Assembly: GCF_036244895.1 (NCBI RefSeq)
Contig: NZ_BQKE01000001.1
Location: forward strand, 1,426,001 to 1,490,000
Reading direction: 5' to 3'
From: Persicobacter diffluens
GTDB taxonomy: Bacteria; Bacteroidota; Bacteroidia; Cytophagales; Cyclobacteriaceae
Length of the DNA: 64,000 bases
Notes under the pieces: model-generated
The model's database searches: none
What the model saw: only the letters and a program-made list of their open reading frames with translations
What the model was told of the DNA's origin: nothing
Program-made: the position numbers and the translations under genes
Shown here: positions 36,067 to 45,245 of the stretch, piece after piece
Position numbering within the stretch: the stretch's first letter is position 1
Layout: every line of letters begins with the position of its first letter

Positions 36067-37353
36067 TTATTTTTTAACGAGCTGCTGTCGGAATGTCCTG
36101 ATGGGCAATAACAGTGCAGAAAAGCAAACCACCATCCATAACCAGCTTGGTATTCCAAAAATGTCAATTGGAATAAGGCCCATGCCGGTTAAAGTATCAT
36201 GAATACTGTAAATTAATACCCCAAAGATCGCTATCGGATAAATCCAATTAAATATAATGAATCTATCGAAAATATAAAGCAAAATCAGACTAATGGTTAC
36301 CGGGTATAATATGCTTAGAATAGGGCCCGCAAAAACAATTATTTTATCCAGGCCAATAGAGGTCAGGAAGATGGAAATAATGACGGTAATGATTACGACC
36401 GGTTTGTAGGGTATTTTCCCATTAGAATGTTTCTCAAAGAAATTGCCTGTGATGGCGGTCAGGGCGATGGAAGTAGAGAGACAGGCAACTGCAATGACAA
36501 TATCCATCATGAACTTTCCTTCTGCTCCTAGGATTTGCTGAATGAGGTTGGCTAATAAATCCGGTCTGCTGGCTTCCGCAGGCATTTGGCCACTCATATT
36601 CGAGGCAAGGAAAAGGACTCCACCATAAACAAAACCAAGTAGTCCACCGGCAATCAATCCAGCATTTACCCCAATTTTGATGATTTTTTTCTTGTCGGTA
36701 TACCCTTTTTCGTGAAGCGCCGCAATCAGGACAGCACCCATGAACACTGTTCCCAGGGCATCCATAGTCTGGTAGCCCTCCAGGAACCCCTTTCGAAAAA
36801 TGTCCCCTTCCAGAGAAGGCTCTGCGATTTCATTAATCGGAAAAAATACACCCTTGAAAATGATAATGGCGACTAAGCCAATTAAAGTAGGGGCTAAATA
36901 CTTCCCAATCTTTTCCATAATCCCGGTAGGTTTAATCACAAAAAACAAAGTGATGGAAAAGTAGATGGCCGCAAACATCAGTGGGCTGAGGCCGGGGATC
37001 GTATTTTGAAATACCAATTCATAAGTTAATGCTCCATTTCTGGGGATAGCAATCAAAGGGCCTAAACAAATTATAATAATGCCCTCAATGAAGAGGCCAA
37101 ATTTAGGATGAACTTTTTCCCCCATTTTCAGGGAAGAGCCTCCTGCTTTGAAAATGGCGATTACACCCAGGATAGTTAATCCGACATCTGAGGATAAATA
37201 ACCTAAAGCCGCAGTCGTCCAGTCGGAACCCGAAGCATGTCCCAATCCTAATGGAAAGATGAGGTTCCCTGCGCCAAACATAGTCGCAAAGAAAGCAAAG
37301 CCGAGGATGATCGTGTCTCTTGTTGTCGTATTTTTATTATAAAGTTTTGCCAT
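36067..37353 (-). CDS. brnQ: Branched-chain amino acid carrier, BrnQ family (second copy)
   Basis: 428 residues, about 12 membrane helices. The opening GFAFFATMFGAGNLIFPLGLGHASG is the signature of the LIVCS/BrnQ family, sodium- or proton-driven importers of leucine, isoleucine and valine. It also has LAPTLIGLVAI and TSIALTAITGNFFEK typical of the family. It lies 38 bases after the other brnQ copy on the same strand, so the two form an operon closed by the terminator after this gene. Confidence 0.9.
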   Translation of the reverse strand: MAKLYNKNTTTRDTIILGFAFFATMFGAGNLIFPLGLGHASGSDWTTAALGYLSSDVGLTILGVIAIFKAGGSSLKMGEKVHPKFGLFIEGIIIICLGPLIAIPRNGALTYELVFQNTIPGLSPLMFAAIYFSITLFFVIKPTGIMEKIGKYLAPTLIGLVAIIIFKGVFFPINEIAEPSLEGDIFRKGFLEGYQTMDALGTVFMGAVLIAALHEKGYTDKKKIIKIGVNAGLIAGGLLGFVYGGVLFLASNMSGQMPAEASRPDLLANLIQQILGAEGKFMMDIVIAVACLSTSIALTAITGNFFEKHSNGKIPYKPVVIITVIISIFLTSIGLDKIIVFAGPILSILYPVTISLILLYIFDRFIIFNWIYPIAIFGVLIYSIHDTLTGMGLIPIDIFGIPSWLWMVVCFSALLLPIRTFRQQLVKK

Positions 37354-37391
37354 TTTGAAGTATTAAGGGCATGTATGTAAAGGAATAATCC

Positions 37392-38690
37392 TTACTGGAT
37401 TTTTGTGGACTCTGTCTCTAACGCAGTTTTGTTTTTTTGCCTTTTAGAAAGTGAAAGGGCAATGACCATTACGGCAAGTCCGGGATACAGTACCATTGGA
37501 AGGGTGTCGGAAATAATCGAACCCACAAATTGGAACTCTTCACCAAATGAAATTTGAGAAAGCGTACTTTGAAGCAGGGTGCTGAAAGTAACTACTTTAA
37601 ATGCCCAGTCTGGCAGGAAGTCACCTAGTAAATTAAGGAAGATTAACGCAATGGTTACCGGATACAGGATAGATAGTACTGGCACTGCTACCTTTATTAA
37701 GCTGTCTACCCCCTGAATGGAGAAGTACCAACTGAATAAACAGGTCGCTACGATTAACGCACTGTATGGAATTTTCCCACCGGAAAGTTTATGGAAAAAT
37801 TCGCCCACCGTAGCGGAAAGTCCTACCGAAGTGGTGAGACAGGCAAAGGTAATCGCTATCCCTAAAAGGATAAGACCTGCCTGGCCAAGGATACTTTCGA
37901 TAATAGATAAAAGCAATTGGGAGGTCGCTATATCTGCCGGAAGGTCCGCCCCCGAGAAAGTGGCGCCAATGTAAAGCAGCCCCCCGTAAATAAAGGTCAG
38001 GCCGCTTGCCGCGATCAAACCAGCTTTAATGGTGATAGACAATTGGTCGCTGAATTTGGAGTATCCTTTTGATTTAAGGCCAGCGAAGGTTAATCCACCG
38101 AAAAGAATGGCTGCCAATACATCCATGGTTTGGTAGCCATCAGTAAAACCCTGTGCAAATGCACTCTCCAGTCCTTTTTCTGCCGGACTCCCAACAGGGT
38201 CAAAAATACCGATGACCACAATTACAGTCATCACAAATACGAGGACCGGCGCCAATATCTGACCAATGCGATCAATAATTCCCTGAGGTTTGATGGAGAA
38301 AATTAAGGTAATTAAAAAGAATCCAGCGGTGACAAGCCATGCCGGAACATCAAAATGGGGCTGAAAAGCTAATTCATAAGTTACCGCACCCGTTCTTGGA
38401 ATTGCTAGCATCGGTCCAATAGCCAGAATAATTAGCGTACCTAGAAATTTCCCGAACCAGGGCGCTACTCTTTCGGAAAATGTATCTACGGTTCCTCCTG
38501 ATTTTGCTACACTAATAATACCGAGCAGAATCAATCCAACGCCTGTAATTAAAAAACCTAACAAACTAGGAAGCCAGGCAGTGCCTGAAGTAAAACCGAT
38601 AGATGGAGGAAATATTAAATTTCCCGCACCAAAAAACATGGCGAAAAGCGCCAATCCAGCAATTAATGTGTCTTTCCGTAATGAATTCAT
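37392..38690 (-). CDS. brnQ: Branched-chain amino acid carrier, BrnQ family (first copy)
   Basis: 432 residues from ATG 38690 (open frame to TTG 38696). The same family as the next gene: GLALFAMFFGAGNLIFPPSIGFTSG at the N-terminus, about 12 membrane helices. The two proteins differ throughout, so the duplication is old and substrate preference may differ. Leader gene of a two-gene operon. Confidence 0.9.
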   Translation of the reverse strand: MNSLRKDTLIAGLALFAMFFGAGNLIFPPSIGFTSGTAWLPSLLGFLITGVGLILLGIISVAKSGGTVDTFSERVAPWFGKFLGTLIILAIGPMLAIPRTGAVTYELAFQPHFDVPAWLVTAGFFLITLIFSIKPQGIIDRIGQILAPVLVFVMTVIVVIGIFDPVGSPAEKGLESAFAQGFTDGYQTMDVLAAILFGGLTFAGLKSKGYSKFSDQLSITIKAGLIAASGLTFIYGGLLYIGATFSGADLPADIATSQLLLSIIESILGQAGLILLGIAITFACLTTSVGLSATVGEFFHKLSGGKIPYSALIVATCLFSWYFSIQGVDSLIKVAVPVLSILYPVTIALIFLNLLGDFLPDWAFKVVTFSTLLQSTLSQISFGEEFQFVGSIISDTLPMVLYPGLAVMVIALSLSKRQKNKTALETESTKIQ

Positions 38691-38960
38691 CCTCAAATGT
38701 GCTTCCTTTGATTAAAGCAAAGGAAGATTTTGTTTTTTTGTATTTATGATCAAATCGTAATGCAATATTACAAAATCACCAAACAACCTTTTAAGTTTGT
38801 GGGTAAAAAACCCATATTTTATGCTTTTAATCAAAAACCAAACCGTTTTCCCATGGAATTTTTTTTATTTTTTTTCAGTCTGTTAAAGTTGGTGGCTTTC
38901 ACTTCTTTAAATGAAGCTTAGCGCTTGTTCCGGCCTCTCGGGTAAAAAAAATGATTTCGG
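38691..38960. other. Gap between brnQ and tRNA promoter
   Basis: About 270 AT-rich bases. Short frames are present but have no family features. It probably holds the brnQ promoter; none is clear. Confidence 0.35.
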
Positions 38961-38964
38961 GGAT

Positions 38965-38995
38965 TTTGTCGTTACAAAAGAAGTCCCTATGTTTG
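38965..38995 (+). promoter_or_regulatory. Promoter of the tRNA cluster (TTTG-N19-TATGTTTG)
   Basis: TTTG at 38965-38968 and TATGTTTG at 38988-38995 are spaced by 19 bases, the exact form of the Bacteroidota primary sigma consensus. Expected start near 39002, about 58 bases before the first tRNA. Confidence 0.8.
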
Positions 38996-39059
38996 CATCG
39001 CATTACGGGAAACGCCCGTAGGAAAGCACGAGAGGGGTTTTCTCCTTTTAAAATGATGA

Positions 39060-39132
39060 ACGGGTGTAGCTCAATTGGTAGAGTAGTGGTCTCCAAAACC
39101 ATTGGCTGTGGGTTCGAGTCCTACCTCCCGTG
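39060..39132 (+). tRNA. tRNA-Trp (CCA), copy 1
   Basis: 73-nt cloverleaf with the anticodon loop CTCCAAA and T loop TTCGAGT. The acceptor stem ACGGGTG/CTCCCGT has one T-T mismatch at the sixth pair. No CCA encoded. Identical to copies 2 and 3. Confidence 0.93.
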
Positions 39133-39160
39133 CACATAATTATTTTTGATGATATTTTAC

Positions 39161-39245
39161 AGAGAGGTGGCCGAGCGGTTTAAGGCGCACGCCTGGAAAG
39201 CGTGTTGGGTTCACGCCCTCGAGGGTTCGAATCCCTTCCTCTCTG
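39161..39245 (+). tRNA. tRNA-Ser (GGA), copy 1
   Basis: 85 nt with the long variable arm of tRNA-Ser. Anticodon loop CTGGAAA; acceptor AGAGAGG pairs with CCTCTCT, discriminator G. Identical to copy 2. Confidence 0.95.
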
Positions 39246-39255
39246 CTGGATATAC

Positions 39256-39328
39256 ACGGGTGTAGCTCAATTGGTAGAGTAGTGGTCTCCAAAACCATTG
39301 GCTGTGGGTTCGAGTCCTACCTCCCGTG
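39256..39328 (+). tRNA. tRNA-Trp (CCA), copy 2
   Basis: Identical to copy 1, including the acceptor stem mismatch. Confidence 0.93.
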
Positions 39329-39335
39329 CCATTCC

Positions 39336-39413
39336 GGGCTCTTAGCTCAGTTGGTTCAGAGCACCTGCCTTACAAGCAGGGGGTCACTGGTTCGAATCCA
39401 GTAGGGCCCACCA
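39336..39413 (+). tRNA. tRNA-Val (TAC), CCA encoded
   Basis: Acceptor GGGCTCT with AGGGCCC, anticodon loop CTTACAA, T loop TTCGAAT. CCA at 39411-39413 is in the DNA, unlike the Trp and Ser genes beside it. Confidence 0.95.
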
Positions 39414-39452
39414 TCATCAAAGCAAAAATCAAAAGGATTTTTGTATATTTAC

Positions 39453-39525
39453 ACGGGTGTAGCTCAATTGGTAGAGTAGTGGTCTCCAAAACCATTGGCT
39501 GTGGGTTCGAGTCCTACCTCCCGTG
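39453..39525 (+). tRNA. tRNA-Trp (CCA), copy 3
   Basis: Identical to copies 1 and 2. Confidence 0.93.
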
Positions 39526-39554
39526 CACATAATTTGACATTTATTATTATTCTT

Positions 39555-39639
39555 AGAGAGGTGGCCGAGCGGTTTAAGGCGCACGCCTGGAAAGCGTGTT
39601 GGGTTCACGCCCTCGAGGGTTCGAATCCCTTCCTCTCTG
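39555..39639 (+). tRNA. tRNA-Ser (GGA), copy 2
   Basis: Identical to copy 1 at 39161; last gene of the cluster before a strong terminator. Confidence 0.95.
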
Positions 39640-39642
39640 CAC

Positions 39643-39675
39643 AAGGCTGTTTAGTTCTAAACAGCCTTTTTTTTT
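39643..39675 (+). terminator. Terminator of the tRNA cluster
   Basis: AAGGCTGTTTAG, loop TT, CTAAACAGCCTT and a T run. Confidence 0.93.
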
Positions 39676-40082
39676 GCTCATTTTTGGACTAAGCCTTAAG
39701 AAAGTTGACCAACGAAAATGCTTAGGGATTTTTTGGGGATTTATGGCCTTATTTTTAGGGAGTCAGAAATTTTGTTTTTGAAAAATAATGTAAAAAAAAG
39801 AGAAAACTTACATTGTTAGATATTGAATGATTGCAATTCCAATTATATACAAATAATCGTTCAAAATTGAATTTTATATAGGATTACAGACATCCCTAGT
39901 ATTCAGAAAATTTTTTATTGCACCTAAATGATGTAATAAGCATGTAAGGTTATTATTATGAATGCCCTTTTTTTCCAATTTTGTGAATTGTCCTAAGGGG
40001 TTAATCCACAAAAATTAGAGGGGGGATAAGTTTGGCTTCCGGAGGTGGTTATTGAGAGTATTAAACCTTATGAGCAAACTAA
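39676..40082. other. Upstream region of susC-type gene
   Basis: About 400 AT-rich bases with no gene. It presumably holds the promoter of the SusC operon. No clear sigma box, anti-sigma or known riboswitch is visible. Confidence 0.4.
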
Positions 40083-43000
40083 ATGCCTAAAAAATTACTC
40101 TTAATTTTCATTTGCATGCTAGCTGTTTCTACCGCCTGGGCTCAGGACCGGACGGTAAGGGGAACAGTGACAGCGCGCGACTCGGGAGACCCAATCCCGG
40201 GGGTGAATGTCTTGTTGAAGGGAGCGTCAACAGGTACAGTCACAGATATTAATGGGGAATACTCTATCAGCGTCCCGGATGCCGGAGGAGTATTAATTTT
40301 CCGCTTTATTGGTTTGGCTACCGAAGAGGTTCGTATCGGATCTCAAAGTCAGATTAATATGACTATGACAGCGGATATCAAACAACTCACCGAGGTAGTG
40401 GTAACGGCCGTGGGTATTGAGCGGGATAAAAAACGCCTGGGCTATGCGGTGGAAGAAGTTAAAGCCAGTGATTTGGTTTCTTCGCGTGAGTCGAATTTAG
40501 TACAGGGCTTAAATGCCAAAGTCGCCGGGGTGAATGTGACCCAAAACGCTGGTACTCCGGGTGCGGGTTCCACCATTCGTATTCGGGGAAACACCTCTAT
40601 TACTGGTGATAACTCTCCACTTTTTGTTATTGATGGTATTCCGGTCGATAACTCAGTTACCGGTGGAGCCGGTTCAGGCGATGGCGGAACCGGTGGAGAT
40701 GCTACCGGAGGGGTTGCCAACTCTAACCGTATGGTTGATATTAATCCGGATGATGTAGAATCCCTGACCGTATTGAAAGGTACAGCTGCTACCGCCCTGT
40801 ATGGTATGCGTGCTGCTAACGGAGCGATTATTATTACCACCAAAAAAGGGGATGTTAATCAGAAGATGCGTTTGACAGTTCGACAAACGAATACCTGGAG
40901 TCAAATCAATAAGATGCATGATTTGAATGATGAATTTGCCCAAGGTTCTGCAGGGGTGTATCAGGGGCCTGAAACTGGACAGTCCGGCTCCTGGGGTCCG
41001 AGGATATCTGATTTGGTTTGGGTACCTTCCATTGAAAATCAATATGATAAAAATGGAGCGGTTTTCACCCGTGCCGATGCAGAGGCCCAGGGATTGGATT
41101 TTACCCCCATGCGTGCTTATGATAATGTTGATGATGTTTTCGGAACAGGATTTACCAATGACACCTATTTGAGCTTGAGTGGAGGTACGGATCGTTCTAC
41201 TTACTTCGCTTCTGTTGGTTTTACCCGAGACGAAGGCGTGATTCCATTGTCAAATTATCAGCGTTTAACGGGTAAAATTTCTGCCGATCATCGTTTCTCT
41301 GATCAATTTAAATTAGCGACCACTGTCACCTATACTAATTCCAATTCTCGAAGAGTGCAGCAAGGATCAAACCTTTCCGGTATTATGCTGGGATTGATCA
41401 GAACGACACCTTCCTTTGATAATTCAAATGGTTTTGGAAGTGATGCGGTTAATGAAATTTCCGCTTATGAATTTCCTGATGGCAGTCAGCGAAATTACCG
41501 TGGAGGTGGGGGATATGATAATCCTTTCTGGGTAATCAACAATATTCCTTTCCATGATGAAGTGAATCGGGTAATTGCGATGTTGCAGGCTGATTATGCA
41601 CCAGCTGATTGGGTAACCATTGTTGGTCGTGTGGGTAACGACTTCTATTCTGATGAAAGGTCTCAGCATGCCGAAATTAATTCAAGAGGTTTTACTGCAG
41701 GCCAGATTTACGAAAGAAGAATCACCAACCAGGATTTAACCGCGGATCTTTTGGCTACCTTAAGTCAGGATTTAACCTCTACGCTGAGTGGTCAATTAAT
41801 CGTAGGGTATAATTACTTTAACACCCGGAACCGATCCTTATTCGTGCAGGGAGATGATTTGTCATTGCCGAACTTTGACAACATTTCCAATGCGGCTACG
41901 GTGTTCTCCACCGATAATACGAATCGTCTTCGTCGACACGGGGTATATTATGATGCCCAACTTGCATTTAAGGATCTTTTGTTCCTGAACACCACCGGGC
42001 GTAATGACTGGTCGAGTTCTTTGCCAAAGAAAAATAATAGCTTTTTTCAGCCTACCTTTAGTCTGAGCTTTGTTTTCTCCGAGCTGTTGGATGTAGACGC
42101 CATCAGTTTTGGGCAGTTCCGTTCAAGCTGGGGTCAGGTGAAGCGTGATGCGCCAATTTATGCCACCCAAAATTATTTTCAGGGGGCCGCATTGGATGGT
42201 ACCACTAACCAGATCTCGGATGGCTGGACCAATGGTGTAGGTTTCCCATTTGGTGGGGTGAATGGTTTTACCCAACAAAATGGTTTGGGAAATGATGATA
42301 TCAAACCGGAGACCCAATCTACCTGGGAGCTTGGTTTAGGAATGAAGTTTCTGGAAAATCGCTTTGGATTTGATGTCACCTGGTACAATACCATTACCTC
42401 AGACCAAATTGTGAATGCGCAGCTTTCCTCTGCCACAGGTTTTGGTTCTACTATTATTAATGGGGGAGAAATCGAGTCTACGGGTTGGGAGATCACTTTC
42501 GATGCTGATATTATTCGCTCAACAGACTGGTATTGGAATACCAATGTGAATTTTACCACCTACGAAAATACCGTGAATTCCCTTGCGCCAGGATTGACCA
42601 ACGTGCAGCTGGGTGGGTTCACCGGAACAGGTTCCTATGTGGAAGCAGGTCAGCCTTACGGGGTACTCCGTGGTGGGGTTTTCCAGAGAAATGAAGCCGG
42701 TCAGATGATTATTGGTGATGATGGATTCCCATTGGCAGCACCTGATCAAGGTATTATTGGTGACCCGATTCCTGATTTTACTGCCGGCTGGAGAAATACG
42801 ATTAGTTGGAAGGGCGTATCCTTAAATTTCTTATTCGATTTCCGCCAGGGTGGAGATATGTGGAATGGTACCAAAGGAGCATTGACCTTTTTCGGAATGT
42901 CTGAATTGACCGAAGGTCGTGGAGAAACCGTGGTGTTTAATGGGGTGACTGAAACCGGCCAGCCAAACACCAAACAAGTTGTCCTGGATCAAAATTGGTA

Positions 43001-43313
43001 CCAGGGTAATGGAGGTGGATTTGGTTCAGTTGATGAACATTTTGTGGAGGAAACAACATGGGTTCGTCTAAGAGAACTTTCCCTTGGTTATGACTTTCCA
43101 AAACCCATGATCTCTAAAATTGGTCTTTCCGGCTTGAACTTAACCTTCACGGGCCGAAACCTATGGTTAACCACCACCTATGATGGTATTGATCCGGAAG
43201 CGAACCTTACCGGTACAGGTGGTAACGGACTTTCGCAAAATGCAGTGGGTTTGGAATATTTCGTCAACCCAAATACCAAGTCTTATACAGCTTCATTGAC
43301 TTTGACCTTCTAA
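40083..43313 (+). CDS. SusC/RagA-type TonB-linked outer membrane protein
   Basis: 1076 residues with signal peptide MPKKLLLIFICMLAVSTAWAQ. Domains: CarboxypepD_reg-like (about 22-100, GTVTARDSGDPIPGVNVLLKG), plug domain (about 110-245, with RGNTSITGDNSPLFVIDGIPV typical of SusC proteins) and a C-terminal beta-barrel ending in SYTASLTLTF. SusC proteins import oligosaccharides or other nutrients with energy from TonB. The SusD partner follows at 43342. No glycosidase gene is adjacent, so the substrate is not clear. Confidence 0.95.
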   Translation: MPKKLLLIFICMLAVSTAWAQDRTVRGTVTARDSGDPIPGVNVLLKGASTGTVTDINGEYSISVPDAGGVLIFRFIGLATEEVRIGSQSQINMTMTADIKQLTEVVVTAVGIERDKKRLGYAVEEVKASDLVSSRESNLVQGLNAKVAGVNVTQNAGTPGAGSTIRIRGNTSITGDNSPLFVIDGIPVDNSVTGGAGSGDGGTGGDATGGVANSNRMVDINPDDVESLTVLKGTAATALYGMRAANGAIIITTKKGDVNQKMRLTVRQTNTWSQINKMHDLNDEFAQGSAGVYQGPETGQSGSWGPRISDLVWVPSIENQYDKNGAVFTRADAEAQGLDFTPMRAYDNVDDVFGTGFTNDTYLSLSGGTDRSTYFASVGFTRDEGVIPLSNYQRLTGKISADHRFSDQFKLATTVTYTNSNSRRVQQGSNLSGIMLGLIRTTPSFDNSNGFGSDAVNEISAYEFPDGSQRNYRGGGGYDNPFWVINNIPFHDEVNRVIAMLQADYAPADWVTIVGRVGNDFYSDERSQHAEINSRGFTAGQIYERRITNQDLTADLLATLSQDLTSTLSGQLIVGYNYFNTRNRSLFVQGDDLSLPNFDNISNAATVFSTDNTNRLRRHGVYYDAQLAFKDLLFLNTTGRNDWSSSLPKKNNSFFQPTFSLSFVFSELLDVDAISFGQFRSSWGQVKRDAPIYATQNYFQGAALDGTTNQISDGWTNGVGFPFGGVNGFTQQNGLGNDDIKPETQSTWELGLGMKFLENRFGFDVTWYNTITSDQIVNAQLSSATGFGSTIINGGEIESTGWEITFDADIIRSTDWYWNTNVNFTTYENTVNSLAPGLTNVQLGGFTGTGSYVEAGQPYGVLRGGVFQRNEAGQMIIGDDGFPLAAPDQGIIGDPIPDFTAGWRNTISWKGVSLNFLFDFRQGGDMWNGTKGALTFFGMSELTEGRGETVVFNGVTETGQPNTKQVVLDQNWYQGNGGGFGSVDEHFVEETTWVRLRELSLGYDFPKPMISKIGLSGLNLTFTGRNLWLTTTYDGIDPEANLTGTGGNGLSQNAVGLEYFVNPNTKSYTASLTLTF

Positions 43314-43341
43314 TGTGGTCAACATTTTTAAGCTAAACCTT

Positions 43342-44709
43342 ATGAAAATGAAATTTAAAAATATAATTCAGTCCCTGGTGCTGCTGGTATCTTTGGGTTG
43401 GGTGTCCTCCTGTGATTTCGGAGACCTCAACGTGGACCCGGCGAACCCGGATGCAGTACCGGTACAGGCACTTTTGCCGACCATTGAGGTAAGGCAAGCC
43501 TACCTTTATGGCGGGGATATGGCCCGCTATAATGCGATGTTTACCCAGCATTTGAATGGTGTCTCCAGGCAGCATTTAGTTATTGGGAGGTATAATTTTA
43601 CCAGTACTGACGTGAATTCTGCATGGAATCAGATGTACCGCGGTGCCTTTCGTGACCTTAAAGTAATGATAGACTTGGCCGCTGAGACCAATGCACCCCA
43701 TTATGGAGCAGTGGGAAGTATTCTGAAGGCTAATATGATAGGGGTTGCTTCTGATTTGTGGGGAAACGTACCTAGTTCAGAGGCCGCTTTGGGAATAGAT
43801 AATTTAGCCCCGGCGTATGATTCCCGTAATGACATCTACAATGAAATCCATCAGCTTTTAGCCTCTGCCAGAGATTCCTTGGGCGTTGAAACTGAAATTC
43901 CCATTGGTGGAGAGGATTACTTCTATGGCGGAGTGACTGATTCCTGGATAAAAGCTGCTTTTGCTTTGGATGCCCGCTATTATCTGCACCGTGGTGATTT
44001 AACCAATGCCTTGTCAGCTGCTCAAAATGCTTTCTCCTCAGAGGAGGAGGAGTTGACTTTTGCTTCTTTTTCTGATTCTCCAACGGAATCACATCCCCTC
44101 TTCCAGTTTATCGATCAAAGGGGAGATACCCGGATGGGGAAATTCTTTGTGGACTTGATGAAGGCCAATAATGATCCTCGTTTACCTTTCTTCGTGGCAG
44201 AATTTGGGGATACAGGAGAGTTTGTGGGAGTGCCTGCCGGTGATGACGCCGATGGCTCTGAGGCCGGGCCTTTTTATAATAGTCGAAGTGCAACAGTGCC
44301 TTTCATATCCTATGCTGAGGTAAAATTCATTGAGGCAGAGGTATTGTTGAGGCAAGGTGGAGATTATCAAACCCCATTGAGGGAAGCCATTCGTTCTTCA
44401 GTGGAAGTCGTTACCGGTGTTGCAAATGATGCTTTTGTTGATGCTCAGGTAGCATCCGTATCGGATTTGGAGGGCTTAATCCTTCAAAAATATGTGGCTT
44501 TGTTTTACCAAACGGAGACCTTTAATGATTTGAGAAGGACCGGATTTCCTGCTCTTTCTCCTGCGCAGGGAGCCAGTCAGGAGCAGTCCGGTGGTGAAAT
44601 TCCAAACCGATGGCCATATCCTATCAATGAGCAATTGTTCAATAAAGAAAACTTTGATGCCAATAATCCATCAGGCCCTCCTTTGGTCCCTGAATTGGAT
44701 TGGGAGTAA
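43342..44709 (+). CDS. SusD/RagB-type nutrient-binding lipoprotein
   Basis: 455 residues from ATG 43342 (frame open to 43315, second ATG at 43348). The signal ends at LGWVSSC, a lipoprotein Cys. The sequence (ADLNVDP-type start, MYRGAFRDLKVMIDLA, helical TPR-like middle, SYAEVKFIEAEVLLR, LEGLILQKYVALFYQTETFNDLRRTGFP) fits the SusD-like family. It binds the ligand on the cell surface and closes over SusC. It starts 28 bases after the susC stop. Confidence 0.93.
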   Translation: MKMKFKNIIQSLVLLVSLGWVSSCDFGDLNVDPANPDAVPVQALLPTIEVRQAYLYGGDMARYNAMFTQHLNGVSRQHLVIGRYNFTSTDVNSAWNQMYRGAFRDLKVMIDLAAETNAPHYGAVGSILKANMIGVASDLWGNVPSSEAALGIDNLAPAYDSRNDIYNEIHQLLASARDSLGVETEIPIGGEDYFYGGVTDSWIKAAFALDARYYLHRGDLTNALSAAQNAFSSEEEELTFASFSDSPTESHPLFQFIDQRGDTRMGKFFVDLMKANNDPRLPFFVAEFGDTGEFVGVPAGDDADGSEAGPFYNSRSATVPFISYAEVKFIEAEVLLRQGGDYQTPLREAIRSSVEVVTGVANDAFVDAQVASVSDLEGLILQKYVALFYQTETFNDLRRTGFPALSPAQGASQEQSGGEIPNRWPYPINEQLFNKENFDANNPSGPPLVPELDWE

Positions 44710-44716
44710 ACTTTAA

Positions 44717-45181
44717 ATGAAAAAGACCATGAAGAAATTCAGTATAATGATACTCTCGCTGGCAGTACTTTTTCTGATGTCCTGTGATGCTGAGGAATAT
44801 TTTGAAGGAACGGGGACCTTATCCAGGCCCGGTGTTATCATTGCTTTTCCGGATGGGGGAGGGTTTGAGCCATTTGGGTTATCGGTATTGACCACGGATG
44901 ATACCTTCACGGTAAATGTAGAGGTTTCCGGTCCAAATGCGGCTTCGGTGTCTTCCATGGAAGTGGTTCCATTGCCTTCTGCTCAGGGGACCTTTGAAAA
45001 TACGGCCATTACCATATCGGATGGAAAAGGAAGCTTTAGTGGTAATTTGGCGGATTTTGGTTTAAAAGAGGATGGCGCCAGTGTTACACTGGTTTTTATA
45101 GAAAGCTCCACGCCATCTGAAAAGAATTTCACAATATTCGCCGCTGATCCCGAGGAGGAGGAAGAGGAGGAAGCGGAATAG
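44717..45181 (+). CDS. Small lipoprotein encoded after SusC/SusD
   Basis: 154 residues. Lipoprotein signal MKKTMKKFSIMILSLAVLFLMSC. The mature part looks like a beta-sandwich (Ser, Val and Asp rich) and ends in an acidic tail of about eight Glu residues (DPEEEEEEEAE). No family recognised. It begins 7 bases after the SusD stop and so belongs to the operon. In other systems such third proteins are surface glycan-binding proteins; that role is an inference. Confidence 0.82.
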   Translation: MKKTMKKFSIMILSLAVLFLMSCDAEEYFEGTGTLSRPGVIIAFPDGGGFEPFGLSVLTTDDTFTVNVEVSGPNAASVSSMEVVPLPSAQGTFENTAITISDGKGSFSGNLADFGLKEDGASVTLVFIESSTPSEKNFTIFAADPEEEEEEEAE

Positions 45182-45201
45182 GCTTTTTTGAATTGAAAAA
45201 G

Positions 45202-45232
45202 AAAAGGGTGGCCAATATAGGTCACCTTTTTT
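45202..45232. terminator. Terminator between SusC operon and nitroreductase
   Basis: AAAAGGGTGGCC, loop AATAT, AGGTCACCTTTTTT. It lies between convergent genes and may serve both. Confidence 0.7.
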
Positions 45233-45245
45233 CTTTCCCATTTTT

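Noticed and set aside
38960..39700. Integrative element at the tRNA cluster
   Set aside because: The repeated tRNA segments could look like att sites, but there is no integrase gene nearby; local tRNA duplication explains them.
39326..39781. Several short open frames on both strands
   Set aside because: They are translations of tRNA genes and the terminator after them.
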